From: Mesorhizobium sp. YC-39
GTDB lineage: Bacteria > Pseudomonadota > Alphaproteobacteria > Rhizobiales > Rhizobiaceae
NCBI RefSeq assembly: GCF_025753795.1
Contig: NZ_JAOWPS010000004.1
Location: forward strand, 248,001 to 312,000
DNA: 64,000 nt
Direction: 5' to 3'
Part shown: piece by piece, positions 58,739 through 64,000 of the stretch
How the letters are laid out: each line of letters opens with the position of its first letter
How positions within the stretch are numbered: position 1 is the stretch's first letter
Program-made: the position numbers and the translations under genes
Notes under the pieces: model-generated
What the model saw: only the letters and a program-made list of their open reading frames with translations
Databases searched by the model: none
Told to the model about the DNA's origin: nothing

Positions 58739-60121
58739 TCACCTCCGGCGCCGGACCATCAGCACGAGATCCCTGACATTAGCCACCTCGACACTGTCGC
58801 CCGGTGCCATGGTTTCGTCAGCCTTCGCCCGCCAGCGCTCGCCCCGGGCAAGCACATGTCCCTCGCGGCCCTCCCAGTCGAGGATTTCGGCCGGCAGTCC
58901 GTGCATGGCCTGCGCGCCGACCGGCGATGGCCTCTTGCGCGCCGCCCAGAGATAGCTCCCGGTCAGCAGCGCCAGGCCAAGCGTCAGGGCGGCGGCGGCG
59001 CCGATGACGACCCACGAGATCTCGAAACCGGGCCCCTCGATCCTGAGCAGCATGGCTGCGCCCAGCAGAAAGGCAGACACGCCGCCCAGCCCAAGGACCA
59101 CGGTGGGGTTGAAGATCTCGACGACGAGGAAGGTGATGCCAAGCAGCATCAAGGCAAGGCCGGCATAGTTGATCGGCAAGAGATTGAGCGCATAGAGCCC
59201 GAGCAGCAGGCAGATCGTGCCGATCACGCCGGGCGCGACCGCGCCCGGGCTCGTGAACTCGAAGACGAGACCATAGACGCCAATCAGCATCAGGATGACG
59301 GCGATGTTCGGATCGGTGATGACGGCGAGAAGCTGGATGAGCCAGCCAGGCTCCAGCGTTTCAACCGGCAGTCCTTTCGTCGCCAACGCTTTCTTGCCGC
59401 CGGCCACCTCGACCGTCCGGCCGTCGGCCAGTTGTAGCAGCTCGGTCGTGTCGCGGGCGACGAAGTCGACGACATGCTCCCGCAGCGCTGCGTTGGCCGA
59501 CAGGCTGGCTGCCTCGCGCACGGCCTTTTCACCCCAATCGGCATTGCGCCCGCGCAGTTCAGCCAGACTGCGGATCAAGGCAACCGCGTCATTCGTCACC
59601 TTGGCCGTCATCGCATCGCCCGGCGGTCCGGTGGCGTTCTTCAGGTCCTTGCGCGCTTCTGGGCCCGTGCCATCGTTTTTGTCGCCGCTGGGAAAGGATG
59701 GCAGCGGCCCGCCAAGCTCGACGGGCGTCGCAGCACCTAGATTGGTGCCGGGCGCCATCGCCGCCACATGGGTCGCGTAGAGGATGTAGGTTCCGGCGCT
59801 CGCCGCATGCCCGCCGGCTGGCGCGACATAGCCGATGACGGGAACCGGCGAGGCGAGGATGTCGGCGATCATCTCGCGCATGCTGGTGACCAGCCCGCCG
59901 GGCGTGTCGATCTGCAGGATGAGGACCTCGGCGCTTCGCTCCGCGGCAACCGCCAGCGCTTCCTTGAACTGCCGGGCGCTCGCCGGACCGATGGCGCCGT
60001 CTATCTCGACGCGCAACGCAACCCTCTCCCGGCCGCTCGCCTCTCCGGTTGCGCAAGAGGGACAGACGACCACGGCGGCCACAAAAGCCGCGGCAAGCAG
60101 GGCCACACGCGCGAGTTTCAC
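58739..60121 (-). CDS. nfeD: NfeD-type membrane serine protease (ClpP class)
   Basis: A 460-residue protein of the long NfeD type: signal or anchor (about 2-25), a ClpP-like protease domain with nucleophile Ser109 in GGHAASAGTYI and probable Lys175 (MTAKVTND), several membrane helices (about 270-400) and a C-terminal OB-fold soluble domain (GREGHVLARGERWRAKAD). NfeD was named for nodule formation efficiency in Sinorhizobium; long NfeD proteins cleave stomatin homologues. The start is taken as GTG at 60121 with GGAG 8 bases upstream; the open frame runs further up without a ribosome site. In operon with the slipin. Confidence 0.9.
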   Translation of the reverse strand: MKLARVALLAAAFVAAVVVCPSCATGEASGRERVALRVEIDGAIGPASARQFKEALAVAAERSAEVLILQIDTPGGLVTSMREMIADILASPVPVIGYVAPAGGHAASAGTYILYATHVAAMAPGTNLGAATPVELGGPLPSFPSGDKNDGTGPEARKDLKNATGPPGDAMTAKVTNDAVALIRSLAELRGRNADWGEKAVREAASLSANAALREHVVDFVARDTTELLQLADGRTVEVAGGKKALATKGLPVETLEPGWLIQLLAVITDPNIAVILMLIGVYGLVFEFTSPGAVAPGVIGTICLLLGLYALNLLPINYAGLALMLLGITFLVVEIFNPTVVLGLGGVSAFLLGAAMLLRIEGPGFEISWVVIGAAAALTLGLALLTGSYLWAARKRPSPVGAQAMHGLPAEILDWEGREGHVLARGERWRAKADETMAPGDSVEVANVRDLVLMVRRRR

Positions 60122-60250
60122 GCTCAAAGCTCCATATACAAGATATGGGCTCGTTTTTGCCGAAATCCATGATGCGTCGCGGCGAGTGAAGCTGCGAGGG
60201 CGGCGCTGTGCCTCCAATCTGTCAAATGCTGAAACTGGAGCCGACCCCAT

Positions 60251-61015
60251 TCATTGCTTCATCTCCGCCAGCGCTCGTTGCAGTGGCGCTGGCGAGATCT
60301 GGATCGGTCCTGAAAAAGGCACGTCCATGTCCAGGATCAGGTACAGCGCACAGGCAATGAGGGCTGCCGCCAGCACGAAGGAGCCTATCACGATGGCGTT
60401 GCGCGGTGCCCTGAAGCCGAAGCTGCCGAAGATCAGCATCAGCCATGCCACCAGCATGATGATCAGCGGCCTGGGTATCTGCCCCTCCGATTGTTCGACC
60501 AGCACCCAGCGCATCTCCAGCACTTTCTCCAGCCGCTCGCGGATATCCTGCAGCAAGGACACGTGCGCGGCATCCGGAGGGACGATGGCGCTCAACCTGT
60601 TGCCGATTTCGGTCAAGAGAAGCTCGGACAGCCGATTGGCGACGATCGGCGTTGGCTGGCTGGGCGAGGAGGCGTCGACAACCCGTTGCACATAGGCGAT
60701 GAGCGGCTGGCGGACCGGCTCCGTCTCAGGCCCATACTGCTTGAGCACCCTGTCCAGAAGGATCAGCTCGGTCGCATAGGCGTGTACATTGTGGTCGATG
60801 GATTCGAAGGTGTTCTTGGCCGAATTGATCATCAGGCCAAGCACCAGCGAGGTCATCACCACGAACAGGTTGGCGGTCAGCCGGACGACGTCGTTGGTAT
60901 CGTCCCGGCGATGGTGGGAGGGCAATTTGTCACAGATCGCCAGGCTCACCAGCGAAGCCCCGGCCAGGCAGACGAAGACAGCCACTCCCACAAGAGCCTC
61001 GTGCATGGCCGGCAT
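60251..61015 (-). CDS. DUF4239 membrane protein
   Basis: A 254-residue membrane protein with an N-terminal helix (residues 5-28), a second helix around residues 50-66 (ANLFVVMTSLVLGLMIN) and two C-terminal helices (PLIIMLVAWLMLIFGSFGF and NAIVIGSFVLAAALIACALYLILDM), as in DUF4239 (bestrophin-like) proteins. Function unknown; some are thought to be ion channels. The ATG at 61015 is taken from the position of the first helix; the long open frame above it is not conserved in pattern. It lies 129 bases above nfeD on the same strand. Confidence 0.75.
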   Translation of the reverse strand: MPAMHEALVGVAVFVCLAGASLVSLAICDKLPSHHRRDDTNDVVRLTANLFVVMTSLVLGLMINSAKNTFESIDHNVHAYATELILLDRVLKQYGPETEPVRQPLIAYVQRVVDASSPSQPTPIVANRLSELLLTEIGNRLSAIVPPDAAHVSLLQDIRERLEKVLEMRWVLVEQSEGQIPRPLIIMLVAWLMLIFGSFGFRAPRNAIVIGSFVLAAALIACALYLILDMDVPFSGPIQISPAPLQRALAEMKQ

Positions 61016-61168
61016 TGTGCACGAGAAACATGAATTGCCAACAGCGGCAGCGAGCCCACCTCGGATGACCCTCGCACTCAAGCGGCGCTGATCGCTTCTG
61101 GTCGTACGTAGGCTATCCGTAAGCTGCCTTCCGTCACCTTCCCTTGCGTCAGACGCGAGGGGAAGACG

Positions 61169-62050
61169 ATGTCGAAGCTGCACGCCAATCTTCTTCTCCT
61201 TATCGCCGCGGCGCTGTGGGGCTTCGGCAATGTTCCGCAGAAGACCATCCTGGATCATCTCGACCCGTTGAGCGCGGTCGGCATGCGCTGCATGATCGGC
61301 GGGCTTCTGGTGCTGCCGCTGATCGCCACCGAACCTCGACAACCGGTGGGTGGCCGCTATCGCGCGAGCCTGGCAAGGGTCAGCGCGCTGTTTGCCATTG
61401 CGATCGTGTTGCAGCAGATCGGCTATCTCGGCACGTCGGTCACCAATGCCAGCTTCCTGGTCAGCACGGCGATGGTGATGACGCCATTCGCGGCGTGGCT
61501 GATCATCGGTGAGCGGCTGACGGCTTCCGTCGGGCTCGCCGCCGGGCTGACGCTGTTTGGCGCGCTGCTCCTGTCAGGTGGCATCGCCAGCTTCAGCAGC
61601 GGCGACGTGGCGGTCATACTGTCGGCTGCATGCTACGCGCTCTGGATGGTCGAACTCGGCCGCCACGCGCAGGCCTATGGACGCCCGTTCACCGCCTTGG
61701 CGGCGCAGTTCCTTGGCGCCGCTGTGGTGAGCCTGCCGCTCGGTCTCCTCCACGGCAATTTGTCGCCTGCAAGCGCGTTCGATGCCTGGCCGCAATTGCT
61801 CGTGCTGGGCGTATTCTCGACCGCCGTCTGCTTCGGCATCCAGACCGTCGCCCAGCGCTTCACCTCGGCCAGCCACGCGGCCGTGATCGTCAGCGCCGAA
61901 AGCGTGTTCGGCGCGCTGGGGGCGGCACTTTTCCTGGGCGAGCGGATTTCATCCATCGGCGTGCTCGGGGCGACGATCATGCTTGGGGCGATCCTTTATC
62001 TCGCTCTCTCCGGTGGCGGAGTGGTCAGGCCGGCGCCCGAGGACGTCTGA
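61169..62050 (+). CDS. EamA-family (DMT) transporter
   Basis: A 293-residue inner-membrane protein with ten predicted helices in two EamA repeats (LLLLIAAALWGFGNVPQKTILDHLDP and the second from about residue 150, SAACYALWMVELGRHAQAYG). Drug/metabolite exporters of this type move amino acids, sugars or purines out of the cell; the substrate is unknown. GAGGGGAAG precedes the ATG. Upstream (61016-61168) is the shared gap with the divergent DUF4239 gene. Confidence 0.88.
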   Translation: MSKLHANLLLLIAAALWGFGNVPQKTILDHLDPLSAVGMRCMIGGLLVLPLIATEPRQPVGGRYRASLARVSALFAIAIVLQQIGYLGTSVTNASFLVSTAMVMTPFAAWLIIGERLTASVGLAAGLTLFGALLLSGGIASFSSGDVAVILSAACYALWMVELGRHAQAYGRPFTALAAQFLGAAVVSLPLGLLHGNLSPASAFDAWPQLLVLGVFSTAVCFGIQTVAQRFTSASHAAVIVSAESVFGALGAALFLGERISSIGVLGATIMLGAILYLALSGGGVVRPAPEDV

Positions 62051-62140
62051 ACAGTCTTGTTGCCTTCGCAGGTAACGGGTGGTTCGCACGCGGCATTTCA
62101 CCCATCTTTGATGGAAGAAGAGGCCATTGGAGGCAAAGCC

Positions 62141-62884
62141 ATGACTATCCATTCGATCGGTTCGAAAGCAGCGGTTCAATCGGCGCAAGCGCGGGTCGCC
62201 GGACATGATTGGGAAATGCTGGCCGGCGAACTGAGCGGCTATGGTTGCGCGGTGATGGAAAAGCTGCTGACACCGCAGGAGTGCCGGGAGATCGCTGGCC
62301 TTTACCCGCAGGAGGGGCATTTCCGCAGCCATGTCCACATGGCGCGGCATGGCTTTGGCAAGGGCGAGTATCGCTATTTCCGCTATCCCCTGCCCGATCT
62401 GATCGGCGGCCTGCGCAGCGCGCTCTATCCGCGCCTTGCCGCCGTCGCCAATGACTGGAACGAGCGTATGGGCATCGCCCAGCGCTACCCGGCCGAACAC
62501 GCGGCGTTCCTCAAACAATGCCACGAGCAGGGCCAGACGCGGCCGACGCCGCTGCTGCTGCAATACGTTCCCGGCGACTTCAACTGCCTGCACCAGGATC
62601 TCTATGGCGATCTCGCCTTTCCGCTGCAGGTGGCGATCCTGCTTTCGGAGCCGGGAAAGGATTTCACCGGCGGCGAGTTCGTGCTGACCGAACAGCGGCC
62701 GCGCATGCAGAGCCGCGCCGAGGTGGTGCCGCTCAGGCAAGGCGATGCCGTCGCCTTCGCGGTCCACAACCGCCCGGTGCAAGGCAGCAAGGGCAACTAT
62801 CGGGTCAATCTCAGGCACGGCGTCAGCCGGCTTCGCTCCGGCATGCGCCACACCGTAGGCATCATCTTCCACGACGCGAAGTAG
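62141..62884 (+). CDS. 2-oxoglutarate/Fe(II)-dependent oxygenase
   Basis: A 247-residue double-stranded beta-helix dioxygenase. Iron ligands are His151-Gln-Asp153 (CLHQDLYGD) and His226 (LRHGVSR), and the 2-oxoglutarate-binding Arg is Arg236 (MRHTVGIIFHDA). It resembles prolyl hydroxylase-like proteins (HFRSHVHMARHGFGKGEYRYFRYPLPDLI region) whose substrates in bacteria are mostly unknown. The ATG at 62141 is chosen because GGAGG lies 8 bases upstream; ATGs at 62057 and 62111 are alternatives. It follows the EamA gene on the same strand after 90 bases and may be co-transcribed. Confidence 0.85.
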   Translation: MTIHSIGSKAAVQSAQARVAGHDWEMLAGELSGYGCAVMEKLLTPQECREIAGLYPQEGHFRSHVHMARHGFGKGEYRYFRYPLPDLIGGLRSALYPRLAAVANDWNERMGIAQRYPAEHAAFLKQCHEQGQTRPTPLLLQYVPGDFNCLHQDLYGDLAFPLQVAILLSEPGKDFTGGEFVLTEQRPRMQSRAEVVPLRQGDAVAFAVHNRPVQGSKGNYRVNLRHGVSRLRSGMRHTVGIIFHDAK

Positions 62885-62912
62885 GGCCTGCTGTCGAATC
62901 TCTATGGCCTGC

Positions 62913-63692
62913 CTAGGCCTGAAGCAGCGCCCGTTCTTCTGCGGTGAGATGGCGTGCCTTGCCTTTGGCAAGGTCGCCGAGCTGCAATGAGCCGATCGCC
63001 ACCCGCACCAGGCGCAGCACCTCGATATCACAAGCGTCCAGCATGCGGCGAATATGGCGGTTGCGGCCCTCGTCGAGGGTGATTTCCAGCCAGGCGGTGC
63101 TGGTGCCGCTGCGCAGGACATCGATCGACCGCGCCGTCAACAGCTCGCCTTCGACCGTTATGCCGGTGCGAAGCCGCGTCAGCAGCGCCTCGTCGGGCAG
63201 GGCGGCGACCTGCACGTGATAGACCTTGGCGACGTGCGAGGCAGGGTCGAGCAGGCGCTGGGCAAAGCGTGTGTCGTTGGTCATCAGCAGCAGGCCTTCG
63301 CTGGCCTTGTCGAGGCGGCCGACCGGCGAGACGAAAGGCAGGTCGAGCCCGACGAGACAGTCGTAGACCGTGCCGCGATCCTGCGGGTCGTCGCGGGTGG
63401 TGACCAGGCCGCGCGGCTTGTTGAGCATCAGATAGACCTTGCGCTCGGCGACGACGCGCTTGTCGTCGACCTCGATGCGGTCGCGGCCGGGATCGACGCG
63501 CATCGAGCCGTTGCGCACGACCTTGCCCGCGACGCGGACGCGCCCTTCGGCGACCAGAATCTCCGCCTGTTTGCGCGAGCACAGGCCAAGCTTCGACAAT
63601 GCGCGGCAAAGGCTCACTCCCGGAGGCTTTGCTCCGGGTAGCCTGGTTTCGGGGGCAGGGCGTTGCCGACTGGTGTTCGCTCGCGGCGTCAT
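62913..63692 (-). CDS. Pseudouridine synthase (RluB/RluE/RsuA family)
   Basis: A 259-residue RNA pseudouridine synthase: an S4 RNA-binding domain (about 26-72, VSLCRALSKLGLCSRKQAEILVAEGRVRVAGKVV) and a catalytic domain with Asp128 in VGRLDKASEGLLLMTNDT and the later DEGRNRHIRRMLDACDIEVLRLVRVAIG. It modifies one position of 16S or 23S rRNA; the exact uridine cannot be told. The ATG at 63692 is used; a TTG at 63716 is in frame. It lies 27 bases after the GntR stop on the same strand and may be co-transcribed. Confidence 0.9.
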   Translation of the reverse strand: MTPRANTSRQRPAPETRLPGAKPPGVSLCRALSKLGLCSRKQAEILVAEGRVRVAGKVVRNGSMRVDPGRDRIEVDDKRVVAERKVYLMLNKPRGLVTTRDDPQDRGTVYDCLVGLDLPFVSPVGRLDKASEGLLLMTNDTRFAQRLLDPASHVAKVYHVQVAALPDEALLTRLRTGITVEGELLTARSIDVLRSGTSTAWLEITLDEGRNRHIRRMLDACDIEVLRLVRVAIGSLQLGDLAKGKARHLTAEERALLQA

Positions 63693-63719
63693 GGGTTTGC
63701 GGGATCGTTCCGGCAAAGA

Positions 63720-64000
63720 TCAGGGCTTTCTCGCCGACCCGGCCTGGGCGAGCGTTTCCATGCCTTCGCCGAGATGCTTGCGCAAGACGCGGACGGCCGC
63801 CGCGGCATCACGGTGGCGGCAAGTCGTCAACAGGTCGCGGTGTTCCTCCTGCGATTGGCTGCGATAGTTGAGGTTCGACAGGAGAATGCGGACGTAGCGG
63901 TCGGCCGCATTGTGGTGGGCTTCGATCAGGCCGAGCAGCCGGGCATTGCCGCAGGCACTGTAGAGAGCCAGATGGAAGATGCGGTTCAGCGTGCCCCAGC
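63720..64000 (-). CDS. GntR-family regulator, C-terminal (FCD) part
   Basis: Partial gene entering from the right edge and ending at TGA (63722-63720). The visible 93 residues read WGTLNRIFHLALYSACGNAR, LLGLIEAHHNAADRYVRILL and QEEHRDLLTTCRHRDAAAAVRVLRKHLGEGMETL, the metal- and ligand-binding FCD domain of FadR-type GntR regulators (His in FHLALY, EEH and KHL). The DNA-binding domain lies outside the window, so targets are unknown. Confidence 0.85.
   Translation of the reverse strand, partial: WGTLNRIFHLALYSACGNARLLGLIEAHHNAADRYVRILLSNLNYRSQSQEEHRDLLTTCRHRDAAAAVRVLRKHLGEGMETLAQAGSARKP

Noticed and set aside
1..64000. CRISPR arrays, transposases, prophage genes, tRNA or rRNA genes
   Set aside because: Looked for and not seen; the repeats present are palindromic intergenic elements, not direct-repeat arrays, and no integrase or transposase motif occurs in any believable frame.

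Overview
The window is GC-rich DNA from an alphaproteobacterium of the order Rhizobiales, most likely Mesorhizobium or a close relative. The grounds are the dctA/dctBD C4-dicarboxylate cluster with a textbook sigma-54 promoter, an nfeD/slipin pair, a DUF982 protein, many ABC importers and LysR regulators, and intergenic palindromic elements built on CTCCCCCTCGAGGGGGAG and on GCATGTCG...CGACATGC. No 16S gene, replication gene, tRNA, transposase, phage gene or CRISPR array was seen, so the genus is an inference.

Layout. 1-1111: 5' end of a beta-keto acid cleavage enzyme and a phytochelatin synthase-like cysteine peptidase. 1243-6037: dctD-dctB, divergent from dctA. 6523-11423: a glycosyltransferase, a ferritin-like stress protein with a 53-residue partner, a monooxygenase-domain/alpha-beta hydrolase pair, a hydratase and a DUF982 protein. 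11529-20974: a polyamine/opine-type ABC importer, a LysR regulator, an M20 amidohydrolase overlapping a guanidino-group hydrolase, an ornithine cyclodeaminase and an Lrp/AsnC regulator; together they look like a catabolic island for an arginine-derived compound. 21079-25633: SnoaL-like protein, SDR with divergent LysR, VOC protein, MFS transporter, DUF1330 protein.

26198-31344: an acyltransferase, two family-2 glycosyltransferases and an ABC exporter, closely spaced or overlapping, that should make and export a glycan or glycolipid. 31574-36869: a five-gene operon (ROK repressor, NitT/TauT-type permease, ATPase, binding protein, sulfatase) for a sulfated compound. 37198-42963: small proteins, a methyltransferase, a four-gene DUF899 neighbourhood and an aldo/keto reductase. 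43188-47525: ankyrin protein, long coiled-coil protein, winged-helix/TPR regulator with an overlapping small gene. 47672-50867: class A and class C beta-lactamases in tandem with a divergent AmpR-type regulator.

50923-55625: a TetR regulator divergent from a PaoABC-type molybdenum aldehyde dehydrogenase, with a perfect 20-bp palindromic operator between them. 55740-64000: Omp25/31-type outer-membrane protein, AraC regulator, slipin and NfeD, DUF4239 membrane protein, EamA transporter, 2-oxoglutarate/Fe(II) oxygenase, RluB/RsuA pseudouridine synthase, and the C-terminal part of a GntR regulator.

The strongest candidates for under-described biology are the split guanidino/ornithine island (11529-20974), the ROK-controlled sulfatase operon (31574-36869), the glycan export cluster with a roughly 30% GC patch inside one glycosyltransferase (27821-27920), the DUF899 module (38859-42007), and a dispersed palindromic element whose two copies show compensatory base changes (31525-31574 and 58681-58725).
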